A stretch of 64,000 bases of DNA from contig JALHPZ010000026.1 of assembly GCA_022842245.1 (NCBI GenBank), forward strand, positions 33,823-97,822, in the 5' to 3' direction. Positions within the stretch are counted from its first letter, which is position 1. Each line of letters opens with the position of its first letter. The notes under the pieces are model-generated. The model was not told the origin of the DNA, did not search any database, and saw nothing but the letters and a program-made list of their open reading frames with translations. Shown here piece after piece: positions 37,740 to 47,444 of the stretch. Made by a program: the position numbers and the translations under genes. This DNA comes from Gemmataceae bacterium (GTDB lineage: Bacteria > Planctomycetota > Planctomycetia > Gemmatales > Gemmataceae).

Positions 37740-38755
37740 GCGAGCGCCGTGGTTTCTTCGAACCCGAACATGAGGTTGAAGTTCTGCACGGCGACGCCAC
37801 TGGCGCCGCGCACGAGGTTGTCCTCCGCCGCCAGCACGAGCACCCGGCCGCGAACCATCTTGACGCAGAGATCGAGATAGTTCGTGTGAGCCGTGTCCTT
37901 CGTCGCCGGCAGCGACTCGCGCACGCGGACGAACGGCTTGCCCCGATAGAACTCGCGATAGAGCTTCACAAGCCGGCCTTCATCGAGCGGCAGCTTCGGG
38001 GTCGCGTAGATCGTGCTGAAGATACCGCGATCCATCGGCATCAGGTGCGGTGTGAAGATTACGCTTACCGGCGCGCCGGCAACGATGGTGAGAGCCTGCT
38101 CGATCTCCGGGGTGTGGCGGTGCGAGCCGATGCCGTAGGCGGAGACCGACTCGTTGCATTCAGGGTAATGGAAGGAAAGCTTCGGCGTACGACCGCCGCC
38201 GGAGATGCCGGACTTGCTGTCGATGATAATGGTATCGAGTTCAATCAGGTTCGCGCGGACGAGCGGAGCGAGGCCGAGTATCGCTGTCTGCGGGTAGCAG
38301 CCCGGGTTCGCGACGAGCTTGGCCGTCCTGATCGAGTCGGCGAATAGTTCGGGGAGGCCATAGACCGCGTGCGCAAGGTTCGCCGTGTCGTGGTGCGTCT
38401 CCTTGTACCACTGCTGGTAGATCGCTGCGTCCTTGAGCCGGTAATCAGCGCTCAGGTCGACGACGCGAATGCCGAGCTCGAGAAGCGGCGGAATCGACTC
38501 CATACTCGCGCCGTGCGGCAGGCAGCCGAAGACGCACTCGACGCCCTTCGCCTTCAACCCGGCCGGATCGAAGTTCTCCATCGGCAGGTCGAAGCGGTTC
38601 AAGAGCACCGGATGCTCGGCCGAGACCGGCTTGCCGGGGTCCTGACGCGACGTGACGGCGACGACTTCTGCCCCGGGATGCCGGATCAGAATCTTGAGCA
38701 GTTCGACCGCCGTGTAACCCGACCCGCCAAGGATGGCGCATTTCACTCGATTCAT
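37736..38755 (-). CDS. argC: N-acetyl-gamma-glutamyl-phosphate reductase
   Basis: Third step of arginine biosynthesis: NADPH-dependent reduction of N-acetylglutamyl phosphate to the semialdehyde. The 339-residue length is typical. Visible are the Rossmann loop GGSGYT (10-15), the catalytic cysteine C153 in NPGCYPQ and the downstream SGISGGGR and SHRHTPEIEQ stretches. It leads a translationally coupled unit whose other members have no obvious link to arginine. A -10-like TATAGT (38788-38793, minus strand) lies in the 46-base divergent spacer to the amidase gene. Confidence 0.97.
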   Translation of the reverse strand: MNRVKCAILGGSGYTAVELLKILIRHPGAEVVAVTSRQDPGKPVSAEHPVLLNRFDLPMENFDPAGLKAKGVECVFGCLPHGASMESIPPLLELGIRVVDLSADYRLKDAAIYQQWYKETHHDTANLAHAVYGLPELFADSIRTAKLVANPGCYPQTAILGLAPLVRANLIELDTIIIDSKSGISGGGRTPKLSFHYPECNESVSAYGIGSHRHTPEIEQALTIVAGAPVSVIFTPHLMPMDRGIFSTIYATPKLPLDEGRLVKLYREFYRGKPFVRVRESLPATKDTAHTNYLDLCVKMVRGRVLVLAAEDNLVRGASGVAVQNFNLMFGFEETTALA

Positions 38756-38801
38756 CGCTCACCGTTCGTGATTTTCGTGTCTCGAATACTATACACGCAT
38801 C

Positions 38802-40154
38802 ATGCCCGACGAACCGCTCACCATCACTGCCGCTGCTCAACTCATCCGCTCCGGCGAACTGACGCCGTCCGAGTTGCTCGAACAGTGCCTGCGGCGGATC
38901 GACGTGTACGAACCGCACGTGAAGGCCTGGGTGTATCTCGACCGCGAGCGCGCACGGCGCGACGCCGCCCGGCTGACGGACGAAGTGAAGACCTGCTATC
39001 GCGGCCCGCTGCACGGCATCCCGATCGGCATCAAGGACATCATCGACGTCTTCGACATGCCGACCGGATGCGGCTCGAAGCTCTGGGCGAACAGCTACGC
39101 CCGACAGGACGCGACCGTAGTGGATCGCCTGCGGCAGGCCGGCGCGATCATCCTCGGCAAGACGGTGACGACGCCCTACGCGTTTACCGACCCGCCGGTG
39201 ACGCGCAACCCGTGGAACTTGAATCGCACCCCCGGCGGCAGCAGTTCCGGCAGCGCGGCGGCTGTCGCCTGTGGGATGTGCCTCGGCGCGTTGGGGACGC
39301 AGACCGGCGGCAGCCTGACCCGGCCGGCGAGCTATTGCGGGGTATGCAGCCTGAAGCCGACGTGGGGACACGTCAGCGTCGACGGCGTGCTGCCGCTCGC
39401 GCCGAGCCTCGACCACGTCGGTGTCATGGCGAACTGTGTGAGGGATTTGGCGATCCTGTTCGAAGCGATTGCCGAATCTGCCCTACGAGAAAACAGGGAA
39501 TGCGCTGGGATTCCCGATTGCATCGAGGCGATCGACCGGCCGCGAGTCGGAATTCCATACCTCGGACGATTAACAGGATTCTTTGACGAGAACATGACTC
39601 AGGATATGACTGAAGCCTATTCGTCGGCCTGTTCACGGATGGTCACAATCTCTCAATTCACGCTCGAAATATGCAAAACACCGAGTGAGTTCGCTGGATT
39701 GCTTGACTCGCATCGAACGATCATGGCCGCCGAAGCAGCCCGATACCACAGCGAACGGCGCCTCGCGCATCCAGACGATTACCCGCCTTCCATCACACGG
39801 CTTATCAAAGATGGCGAAAGCTATTCCGGCAGAGATCTATCACGGGCACTCGACCATCGGAATTCCCTCGTGTCCCGACTTCAGGACTTGATGAGCGGTC
39901 GAATCTATTTCACGCCGGCGGCGTCCGACTTCGCTCCGACACCGGAGACGACGGGCGACCCGCGGATGAATGCGCCTTGGAGCTTCACGGGATTACCCAC
40001 GGTCTCGATACCGGTCGGTCGTTCTAAAGATGAACTACAGTACGCTTTGCAATTCGTCGGACGAAGAAACTTCGAAGACGAGTTATTGGCCGTAGTGGGT
40101 TTCGTCGAAAAAGATTACGCCGAACCTCGCCGTCTGCCTCCGGTGCCGGCATGA
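38802..40154 (+). CDS. Amidase-signature hydrolase
   Basis: A 450-residue enzyme of the amidase signature family (GatA/aryl-acylamidase-like), hydrolysing C-N amide bonds; probably cytoplasmic. Triad: K78 (GIKD), a serine in GGSSSG (147-149) and nucleophile S171 in GGSLTRP. It lacks partners that would make it GatA. The second half (about 39450-40130) has visibly lower GC and less biased codons than the first half, as if it had a different history. It overlaps the pseudouridine synthase gene by ATGA. Confidence 0.88.
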   Translation: MPDEPLTITAAAQLIRSGELTPSELLEQCLRRIDVYEPHVKAWVYLDRERARRDAARLTDEVKTCYRGPLHGIPIGIKDIIDVFDMPTGCGSKLWANSYARQDATVVDRLRQAGAIILGKTVTTPYAFTDPPVTRNPWNLNRTPGGSSSGSAAAVACGMCLGALGTQTGGSLTRPASYCGVCSLKPTWGHVSVDGVLPLAPSLDHVGVMANCVRDLAILFEAIAESALRENRECAGIPDCIEAIDRPRVGIPYLGRLTGFFDENMTQDMTEAYSSACSRMVTISQFTLEICKTPSEFAGLLDSHRTIMAAEAARYHSERRLAHPDDYPPSITRLIKDGESYSGRDLSRALDHRNSLVSRLQDLMSGRIYFTPAASDFAPTPETTGDPRMNAPWSFTGLPTVSIPVGRSKDELQYALQFVGRRNFEDELLAVVGFVEKDYAEPRRLPPVPA

Positions 40155-40855
40155 GTTCCTTCGCCGAGCTGCTCGACATCCTCCACGAGGACAACCACTG
40201 CATCGGCCTCAACAAGCCGAGCGGCTGGCCCACCACGCACTTCGATGGAACGGAAGAGACCGTCGACCGGCTCGTGAAGAGTTACCTCAAGGAAAAGTAC
40301 GACAAGCCCGGCAACGTCTTCCTTGGCGTCGTCCACCGACTCGACAAGCCGACGAGCGGGGCGCTGCTCTTCGCTCGTACTAGCAAGGCTGCCAAACGGC
40401 TGAGCGAACAGTTCCGCGAAGGTACGGTTGAGAAGGTCTACTGGGCCATCGTCGAGGCCGGTCGCCAACCGTGGATGAAAGATTCCGGCTCGCTCGACGA
40501 CTATCTCTTTCACGACGACGAGGAGCGGCGAGTCAAGGTGGTGGATGCCGACACGCCCGGTGCGAAGCCGGCCCGGTTGCTCTATACCGTCCGCAACCGG
40601 CATGCCGGGCTCGTATGGCTGGAACTCCGGCCGCATACGGGCCGCAAGCACCAACTCCGGGTCCAACTCGCCAAGCGCGGCACACCGATCTACGGCGACG
40701 CGAAATACGGCTCGATCCAGAAGCTCGGCGACAGCATCGGACTGCACGCTCGCTCGCTCACCTTCCTCCACCCGACGACGCACAACCCGACGACGATCAC
40801 CGCCGAAGTGCCGAAGGTCTGGCGCGGCCGCTTCGCCAAGCTCTTGAACGGTTGA
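40151..40855 (+). CDS. RluA-family pseudouridine synthase
   Basis: A 234-residue enzyme that isomerises uridine in rRNA or tRNA. The catalytic aspartate is D65 in HRLDKPTSG. The C-terminal signature RPHTGRKHQLRVQLA and YGDAKYG are present. There is no S4 domain, so it is closer to the short RluA/RluC-like members than to RluD. Its ATG overlaps the amidase stop, suggesting coupled translation. Exact target base unknown. Confidence 0.93.
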   Translation: MSSFAELLDILHEDNHCIGLNKPSGWPTTHFDGTEETVDRLVKSYLKEKYDKPGNVFLGVVHRLDKPTSGALLFARTSKAAKRLSEQFREGTVEKVYWAIVEAGRQPWMKDSGSLDDYLFHDDEERRVKVVDADTPGAKPARLLYTVRNRHAGLVWLELRPHTGRKHQLRVQLAKRGTPIYGDAKYGSIQKLGDSIGLHARSLTFLHPTTHNPTTITAEVPKVWRGRFAKLLNG

Positions 40856-40859
40856 ACCG

Positions 40860-41873
40860 TCAGTTGAAGTAGCTGCGACCGGCGGGCACATCCCGATCGA
40901 CCACTGGCACGCGCGCGTCCGACACGATCTCCGCCACCACCGCCGCCGGCGTCTTCTTCCGCAACCGGCTCTCTGGCCGCAGGATCAGCCGGTGCCCCAG
41001 CACCGGCTGCGCCATCTTCTTCACGTCGTCTGGGATCGCGAAGTCCCGCCCGTGGATCGCCGCCAGCGACTGCGCGCAGCGGAACAGCGCGATCGACGCC
41101 CGTGGGCTGCCGCCGAGCATCACGTCCTCGTGCTCCCGGCTACCGTGCACGATTTCCAAAATGTATTTCGTGAGCTTTGCGTCGACGTGCACCTCGCGCA
41201 CCGCGTCCTGACAAGCGACCCAATGGTCGGCCGTCACCACCGGTTGTAGGTCGTCGATCGGGTGCTTGCGCTGGAGCAGGCCGAGCATCTTCGCTTCCTC
41301 CTCGAAGCTGGGGTAGCCGAGCGAGAGGCGGATGAGGAAGCGGTCGAGTTGCGCCTCGGGCAGGGGAAAGGTGCCTTCCTGATCGACGGGGTTCTGCGTA
41401 GCGACGACGAGGAAGGGCGGCTTGAGCGCATAGGTCTGGCCGTCGACGCTGACGCGGCGTTCGGCCATCGCCTCGAGCAGCGCCGCCTGCGTTCGCGGCG
41501 TGGCGCGATTGATTTCGTCGGCGAGCACCGTCTGCGCGAAGATCGGCCCGGCGCGGAATTCGAACTCCTGCGTTTTCTGGTTGAAGACGCTCACGCCGGT
41601 GACGTCGGTCGGCAGCAGGTCCGGTGTGCACTGGAGACGCTTGAAGCTCGCGCTGACGCTGCGGGCGAGTGCGCGGGCGAACATGGTCTTTGCAACGCCG
41701 GGCACGTCCTCGAGGAGGATGTGCCCTTCGCACAGGTACGCGGCGAGCGCGAGTGCGAGCTGCGGGCGCTTGCCGATGATGACCTTCTCCATGTTGGCGA
41801 CGACCTTCGCCGCCGCCGCCGCCACATCAATGCCCATGCCTTCCTCGCTTGTGCCGGAGTTCCTCATCAACAT
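40860..41873 (-). CDS. MoxR-family AAA+ ATPase
   Basis: A 337-residue ATPase of the MoxR/RavA class, which acts as a chaperone in assembling metalloenzymes or envelope complexes. Walker A is EDVPGVAKT (about 55-63), Walker B VLADEIN (116-122), and sensor and arginine-finger regions follow (ATQNPVDQEGTFPLPEAQLDRF). The usual partner genes (a DUF58 and VWA-domain protein) are not next to it. Internal ATGs at 41867 and 41837 are alternative starts. It is divergent from the Gfo/Idh/MocA gene. Confidence 0.92.
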   Translation of the reverse strand: MLMRNSGTSEEGMGIDVAAAAAKVVANMEKVIIGKRPQLALALAAYLCEGHILLEDVPGVAKTMFARALARSVSASFKRLQCTPDLLPTDVTGVSVFNQKTQEFEFRAGPIFAQTVLADEINRATPRTQAALLEAMAERRVSVDGQTYALKPPFLVVATQNPVDQEGTFPLPEAQLDRFLIRLSLGYPSFEEEAKMLGLLQRKHPIDDLQPVVTADHWVACQDAVREVHVDAKLTKYILEIVHGSREHEDVMLGGSPRASIALFRCAQSLAAIHGRDFAIPDDVKKMAQPVLGHRLILRPESRLRKKTPAAVVAEIVSDARVPVVDRDVPAGRSYFN

Positions 41874-41926
41874 AGGAGGAGGACGGAACCGGAATAAGAT
41901 AATGGATACCCGAGGAGAACGCAGTC

Positions 41927-42952
41927 ATGGTTCGCATTGGTCTGGTCGGCGTCGGCTTCATGGGCCGCATCCACTTCCTCGCCTCGCAACGCCTGACGGG
42001 CGCGAAGGTCGCCGCGGTGTGCAGCCGGGACAAGGCCAAGCTCGCGGGCGACTGGACGAACACGCGCGGGAATTTCGGTCCCGAACCGGGCCGCGTCGAT
42101 CTCGCCGGCGTGAAGACCTACGAATCCTACGATGCGATGCTCGCCGACCCGGAGATCGACCTCGTCGACATCTGCAACCCGACGGACCAGCACCCGGCGT
42201 TCGCGCTTGCGGCCCTGAAGGCCGGGAAGCATGTGCTCGTCGAAAAGGCGATCGCGCTCCAGCCCGCGATGGCGGATGAAATGCTCGCGGCGGCGAAAAC
42301 GGCGGGCAAGCTCCTGATGGTGGCGCACGTGCTGCCGTTCTTCCCGGAATTCGCCTACGCGGCCGACGCGGTGCGCAGTGGACAATACGGAAAGCTGCTC
42401 GGTGCGCACTTCAAGCGGGTGATCTCGAAGCCGGACTGGTCCGCGGACATCGGCGACGCGAGCAAGACCGGTGGCCCGGCGGTGGACCTGCACATCCACG
42501 ACACGCACTTCATCGGCCTGCTCGCCGGTGTGCCGAAGGCCGTCTTCGCCACCGGCGTCGTCGACCCGTCGGGAGCCGTGAACTACCTGACCACACAGTA
42601 CCTCTACGGCCCCGGCGGGCCGAGCGTCACGTGTTCGAGCGGCGCGATCTCGATGGCAGGCCGACCGTTCGTTCACGGGTTCGAGATATATCTGGAGAAG
42701 GCGACAATCGCTTACGATTCCGGCGGTCCGGCGCTCACGCTGCTGACCGCGGACGGGAAAACGAGTCAACCCACGCTCGCCGGCGGTGGTGATCCGCTGA
42801 CGGCATTCGCCACCGAGTTGCAGACGGCCGTAGACGCGGTGAAATCGGGCCGGGAACCGGACCTGCTCAGCGGCCAACTGGCACGCGACGCGCTTGCGTT
42901 GTGCCACAAGGAATGCGAGTCGGTAAAGACCGGTCGGATCGTCGCGATGTGA
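41927..42952 (+). CDS. Gfo/Idh/MocA-family NAD(P)-dependent oxidoreductase
   Basis: A 341-residue cytoplasmic oxidoreductase acting on sugars or inositols. N-terminal Rossmann motif GLVGVGFMGRIH (5-16) and the catalytic-region motif HVLVEKAIAL, where the family usually has EKP. The C-terminal half is the substrate-binding fold and contains DLHIHDTHFIGLL with the usual Asp/His pair. Converges with the DUF1501 gene, 12 bases apart. Substrate unknown. Confidence 0.88.
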   Translation: MVRIGLVGVGFMGRIHFLASQRLTGAKVAAVCSRDKAKLAGDWTNTRGNFGPEPGRVDLAGVKTYESYDAMLADPEIDLVDICNPTDQHPAFALAALKAGKHVLVEKAIALQPAMADEMLAAAKTAGKLLMVAHVLPFFPEFAYAADAVRSGQYGKLLGAHFKRVISKPDWSADIGDASKTGGPAVDLHIHDTHFIGLLAGVPKAVFATGVVDPSGAVNYLTTQYLYGPGGPSVTCSSGAISMAGRPFVHGFEIYLEKATIAYDSGGPALTLLTADGKTSQPTLAGGGDPLTAFATELQTAVDAVKSGREPDLLSGQLARDALALCHKECESVKTGRIVAM

Positions 42953-42964
42953 CCGTGCCGATGG

Positions 42965-44410
42965 CTACGCGAGGATTTCTTTCACCACGCGCGCCGTGCG
43001 GCCATCGGTCAGGCGCTGGGCCTTGCCAGCGTGATGATAGACGAGTTTGGAATGGTCCAGCCCCAGCAGGTGCAGGAGCGTGGCCTGGAAATCGTTGGGC
43101 GTGACGACGTTCTCGGCCGCCTTGTGGCCGACCTCGTCGGTGTTGCCGTAGGTCATCCCGCCCTTGATGCCACCGCCGGCAAGCCAACACGAGAAGCCCT
43201 GGCCGTTGTGATCGCGTCCGGCGGTCGCATTCATCTCCCCTTCGCAAACCGGCAGCCGGCCGATCTCGCCACCCCAGTGAACGATGGTGGAATCCAGAAG
43301 GCCGCGCTGCTTCAGGTCGAGGACGAGCGCGGCGGAGGGTTGGTCCGTGCGTCGGCAAATCGCGGGGAGTCCCGTCCGGATGGAATTATGCGTGTCCCAC
43401 GGCTGACCGCCGAGGAAAAGCTGCACGAAGCGGACGCCGCGTTCGACGAGCCGGCGGGCGATGAGGCAACGCGTGCCATATTCGCGCGTCTCGGGCCGGT
43501 CGAGGCCGTAGAGGCTTTGCACGCGGAGCGGCTCCTGGGAAACGTCGAGGGCATCCCGCGCGGCGGTCTGCATGTTGGCGGCGAGTTCGTAGCTGGCGAT
43601 GCGGGCTTCGAGGTCCGCCTCGCCGGGCCGGTTCGCCAGGTGCCGACGGTTCAATTCCGCAAGCAGTTCGAGGTTGGCCTTCTGGATGTCACCGGCGGCG
43701 TCGGGCGGCGGCACGAGGTTGGGGATACGCGGTTCCTGCGGACGGAGCACCGTGCCCTGATAGAGCGGAGGCAGGAATCCGCACGACCAGTTGTGCGTGG
43801 CGTCGACCGGGTGGCCGCCGGGGTCGGAGAGTACCATGTACGCGGGCAGGTTCTGCGACTCGGACCCGAGTCCGTAGACGAGCCAGCTTCCCATCGTTGG
43901 CCGGCCGGTGACGCCGGCAATGCCGCCGTGGAAGTAGCGGATGGAGACCTCGTGCCCGTTGTGGCCGGTATGCATCGATCGCATCAGGCAGATGTCGTCG
44001 ACGATGCCGGCGGTGTGGGGCAGCAGTTCCGAGATTTCCGTGCCGCACTTCCCATGCTTCGCGAATTTCCACGGGCTGCCAAACAGCTTCTTGCTAGCGC
44101 GATTCACGAAGCTGAAGTGCACGTCGCCCTGGTAGTCTTTCCCGCTCTGCTTCGCGAGTTCCGGCTTGGGGTCGAAGAGATCGACGTGGCTCGGCCCGCC
44201 GTGCATGAACAGCGAGATCATCGCCTTGGCCTTCGGCGCGAAGTGCGGTACGCGCGGCTTCAAGCTGGCCGGAAGGTTCTCACCCGGCTTCGAAGGCCCG
44301 TCCGCGGCGAGCAGACCCTCGCGCTGGAGCAGGTGCGCCAGTGCGAACATCCCCACACCCGCGGAGGTGCTCGACAGGAAACCGCGACGGGTAGCAAGAT
44401 CAGTCGACAT
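42965..44410 (-). CDS. DUF1501 protein, Tat-exported (copy 1)
   Basis: A 481-residue protein. The N-terminus ATRRGFLSSTSAGVGMFALA is a Tat-like signal. It belongs to the DUF1501 family, related to the alkaline-phosphatase/sulfatase fold, with family motifs FMHGGPSHVDLFDPKP, GGEIGRLP and GRDHNGQGFSCWLAGGGIKGG. Function not established; in planctomycetes it nearly always accompanies a DUF1549/DUF1553 gene, as here: its ATG lies 11 bases inside the end of that gene, so the two are coupled. Confidence 0.9.
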   Translation of the reverse strand: MSTDLATRRGFLSSTSAGVGMFALAHLLQREGLLAADGPSKPGENLPASLKPRVPHFAPKAKAMISLFMHGGPSHVDLFDPKPELAKQSGKDYQGDVHFSFVNRASKKLFGSPWKFAKHGKCGTEISELLPHTAGIVDDICLMRSMHTGHNGHEVSIRYFHGGIAGVTGRPTMGSWLVYGLGSESQNLPAYMVLSDPGGHPVDATHNWSCGFLPPLYQGTVLRPQEPRIPNLVPPPDAAGDIQKANLELLAELNRRHLANRPGEADLEARIASYELAANMQTAARDALDVSQEPLRVQSLYGLDRPETREYGTRCLIARRLVERGVRFVQLFLGGQPWDTHNSIRTGLPAICRRTDQPSAALVLDLKQRGLLDSTIVHWGGEIGRLPVCEGEMNATAGRDHNGQGFSCWLAGGGIKGGMTYGNTDEVGHKAAENVVTPNDFQATLLHLLGLDHSKLVYHHAGKAQRLTDGRTARVVKEILA

Positions 44411-47400
44411 AAAGAAACTCGTTCGAGGCGAGGAGTTGCTGGCAGAGGTTGGTGAGCGCGGCCAGTTCGGGATCCTTGGCTTTGCCGCGCAAAGCAAGGG
44501 CTTGTTTCCGCAGGAAACCGGCGGCCGTTGCACGTTCTTCAGTCGTCGGCAGGCGCAGATAGGCGAGTTGCCAGGCCGTGGTCGCGAGTTGCGCGAACGA
44601 CGCCGCCGGGGCGCCGCGGAAGTCGGCCATCGAGTCCCAGGTTTCCGTCTGGCCGTTCGCGGTCAATGCGATGCGAACCGTCCAAGTGAACGAATCGCTG
44701 TTTACGTCGCCCCGAGAATCGACCGCGAAATCGATCGTCTCACCGGCGACGACATTCCATGTCGCTTCGGTCGGCGACTCCTTTGTCTTCACGGACCAAT
44801 CGCCAAGCAGGCCGCCGCGGCTGGAAACGACCCGACCGCGTACGCCATCGCCGTTTGGAGACGCATGCGCCAGCTTCCCGGTCACGACCACCGATCCGTC
44901 ACGCGGGGCGGTCCAGCGGCGGATCGCGGCGTGATTCGCGTCGTTGCCGGCATGGCCACCAGCCGCGTGAAGAATTGCCCAGCCAATTTTCGGGTCCGGC
45001 AACGTGGCTCCGCCTTGCCAGTTTGTACCGGTGAAATGCGGCAGGGGTGTGAAACCCGATGTCCGTTTGGTTTTCTCGTCGAAGCCACCGAAACCGTAGA
45101 TCCATGCGTCCGCCGGTCGATCACGTTCTGTATCCGCCTTCCCCCACGGCTTGGCGCTGGTCTCGCGAAGTACGCGAGTCGCGAAGTGCGACGCCTGCTT
45201 TCGCACAAAATCACCGTTGAGCAGCGTTAGCGATTGCGGCGCCGAAGTGGTCGAATTTCGACGCTCGCAATTCAGTTCCCCCGCCGGCGCATCGAACGTG
45301 GCGAGGAACGCGATTGGTTTGCTTCGGCGAGATTGCAGATACAGACTCCGCCGCGGCTTTTCGTCAGGGCCATCCATTTGCCCCGTGGCGTCCTCGACTC
45401 CCGCAACGGTCGGACCAAACGGCGTTCGGTCCAGACGCCCCGCAACAGTCAACATGCGATCTCGTACGGCTTCGCCCTCGAGTCGTCGCATCGGGAAACG
45501 CGAATACAGGGCATTCGAGGTATCCATCTTTGCCACGGCTGACGACTGGCGGTACACGGTGGACGTCATCACCAGCTTGTGTATCCGCTTCAAGCTCCAG
45601 TCCTGGCGCGGCAGCTCGGTTGCTAGCCAATCGAGCAATTCGGGATGTGTCGGCAACTGGCCGAGTTTGCCGAACTCGCCCGGCGTGTCGACGATCCCAC
45701 GGCCGAAGTGGTTCAACCAGATCCGATTCGCCATCACGCGATTGAAGAGTGGATGCGTGCCATTTACGAGATGCTTGGCCCACGCGAGCCGCCGGCCGGT
45801 AGTCGGCAGGCCGGTGTCCTTCGCGGCGATCTCGTATCGGGATCCGTCGGGTGCGGCGACCGTCAGGTCGGCCGGCGCGAGATCAGGCCCCTTGGGCTGG
45901 CGCGGGTCTCCCCGATGGTGCAATTTCGTAACGGGCACCCGGCCCGGCACCTCCGTCGATACGGAAACAAACTCCTCAACCGGCCGTTCAGCGCGCTTCG
46001 CCGCGATCTTCGCCTGAAGCGCCTTCAGTTCATCCGATTTTTTCATGTCAAACTGATAAAGCACGCCCGGCGTGACGTTCAGTTTCGGATTGGTCGCGAC
46101 GAGTTTTTTCTGTTCCTCGGTCCGCTTGTCGGCGGGCGAGTCGAACGCGGCCTTCAACTTCGCGCGCTCCTCCTCCGGAAACTTTTCGATTTCCTTCTCG
46201 AACGCGGCGCGTACCGCCGCCTTCATCTTCGCGTCGTGGTCCGCCTGCATTTTCGCAGCCTCCGCGTCGATGGCGGCCGCCTTCGCCCGGTCCGTGTCGG
46301 TGAACAGCGACACCAGACGCTGCGGCGGTCGCCGCCACTGACTCGGATCGAGTGAGGGTTCCAAGATCGCCCTTAGCTGGAAGTAGTCCCGCTGAGGGAT
46401 TGGATCGTAGCGGTGGTCGTGGCATTGCGCGCAGCCCACCGACGATCCAAGCAGGGTGGACGAAACGATCTTGATCGTGTCTGCCACGACCTGTTCGGGG
46501 TCGGCCCCATCTGGCGCCGTGCGGAGGAAGCCGGTGGCGGCCAGCAGTTCCACCTGCTCCGGTTTAAGGTTCGTCCACGGGCGCGGCACCAGTTCGTCCC
46601 CGGCGAGTTGCTCGATGACGAACCGGTTCAATGGCTTGTCCGAGTTGAAGGATCGAATGACATAGTCGCGGTAGCGCCAGGCATGTGGGCGAAGCGTGTC
46701 GGCGGTGCCGTCCCCATCGCTGTCGGAGTAGCCGGCAGCGTCGAGCCAGTGCCGTCCCCATCTCTCACCGTAGGCCGGCGACGCGAGCAGGTGATCGAGG
46801 TATTTCTCATAGGCGTCGGGCGACGCGTCGGCGACGAAACGATCGAGCTCCTCTTGGGTTGGCGGTAGGCCGGTCAGATCGAACGCGGCGCGACGCGCGA
46901 GGGTGGATCTGTCCGCGTCGGGGTTGAACGTCAGCCCGCGTTCACGCAGCCGAGCGAGCACGAACGCGTCGATTGGCGTTCGCACTCGGTCTATGGATGC
47001 GAACGATGGCGGGTTCGGCCGTTTCAGTGGCTGATAAAACCAGTAGGCGCGTTCGTCGTCGGTGATGCCGAGACCGGGCGGCAGGGTGGCCGGTTCCGGC
47101 CGTTTTGTGGGTGCGCCGTTTGCGATCCACTTTTCGACGATGGCGATTTGCTCGGCAGGTACCTTCTTCTCGCCGGGCGGCATCTCACCCGACTTCATCC
47201 GTTCGATCAACAGACTCTTGCCAGGCTGCTTCGGATCGAAGCCAGGACCATTCTTGCCACCGGCCTCCGCGAAACGCTTCAGCCGCAGGTCCAGCCCACC
47301 GGGCATCTTTTCGCCGGCACCGTGACAATCGAGGCAATAGGCCTTGAAGATTGGGCGAACATCGGTTTCGAACAGCGGTTCCGCACAGGCACCGCAATTC

Positions 47401-47444
47401 GCAAGAACTGACACCAGTCCAACAACCAACAGCAAACGAATCAT
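44400..47444 (-). CDS. PSCyt1-DUF1549-DUF1553 protein with a ~175-residue insert
   Basis: A 1014-residue secreted c-type cytochrome-like protein. After the signal comes a PSCyt1 heme site (CLDCH, 37-41), then DUF1549 (~150-350, with a second CAQCH at 338-342 and HDHRYDPI), a charged coiled-coil-like stretch (~385-480) and DUF1553 (~545-1005). Between ~766 and ~943, inside DUF1553, there is a block (WIYGFGGFDEKTKR ... WTVRIALTANG) absent from the paralogue at 51286; it looks like a beta-sandwich domain. Start is ATG 47444. First gene of the pair with DUF1501 copy 1. Probably oxidises or binds complex carbohydrates (inference). Confidence 0.9.
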   Translation of the reverse strand: MIRLLLVVGLVSVLANCGACAEPLFETDVRPIFKAYCLDCHGAGEKMPGGLDLRLKRFAEAGGKNGPGFDPKQPGKSLLIERMKSGEMPPGEKKVPAEQIAIVEKWIANGAPTKRPEPATLPPGLGITDDERAYWFYQPLKRPNPPSFASIDRVRTPIDAFVLARLRERGLTFNPDADRSTLARRAAFDLTGLPPTQEELDRFVADASPDAYEKYLDHLLASPAYGERWGRHWLDAAGYSDSDGDGTADTLRPHAWRYRDYVIRSFNSDKPLNRFVIEQLAGDELVPRPWTNLKPEQVELLAATGFLRTAPDGADPEQVVADTIKIVSSTLLGSSVGCAQCHDHRYDPIPQRDYFQLRAILEPSLDPSQWRRPPQRLVSLFTDTDRAKAAAIDAEAAKMQADHDAKMKAAVRAAFEKEIEKFPEEERAKLKAAFDSPADKRTEEQKKLVATNPKLNVTPGVLYQFDMKKSDELKALQAKIAAKRAERPVEEFVSVSTEVPGRVPVTKLHHRGDPRQPKGPDLAPADLTVAAPDGSRYEIAAKDTGLPTTGRRLAWAKHLVNGTHPLFNRVMANRIWLNHFGRGIVDTPGEFGKLGQLPTHPELLDWLATELPRQDWSLKRIHKLVMTSTVYRQSSAVAKMDTSNALYSRFPMRRLEGEAVRDRMLTVAGRLDRTPFGPTVAGVEDATGQMDGPDEKPRRSLYLQSRRSKPIAFLATFDAPAGELNCERRNSTTSAPQSLTLLNGDFVRKQASHFATRVLRETSAKPWGKADTERDRPADAWIYGFGGFDEKTKRTSGFTPLPHFTGTNWQGGATLPDPKIGWAILHAAGGHAGNDANHAAIRRWTAPRDGSVVVTGKLAHASPNGDGVRGRVVSSRGGLLGDWSVKTKESPTEATWNVVAGETIDFAVDSRGDVNSDSFTWTVRIALTANGQTETWDSMADFRGAPAASFAQLATTAWQLAYLRLPTTEERATAAGFLRKQALALRGKAKDPELAALTNLCQQLLASNEFLYVD

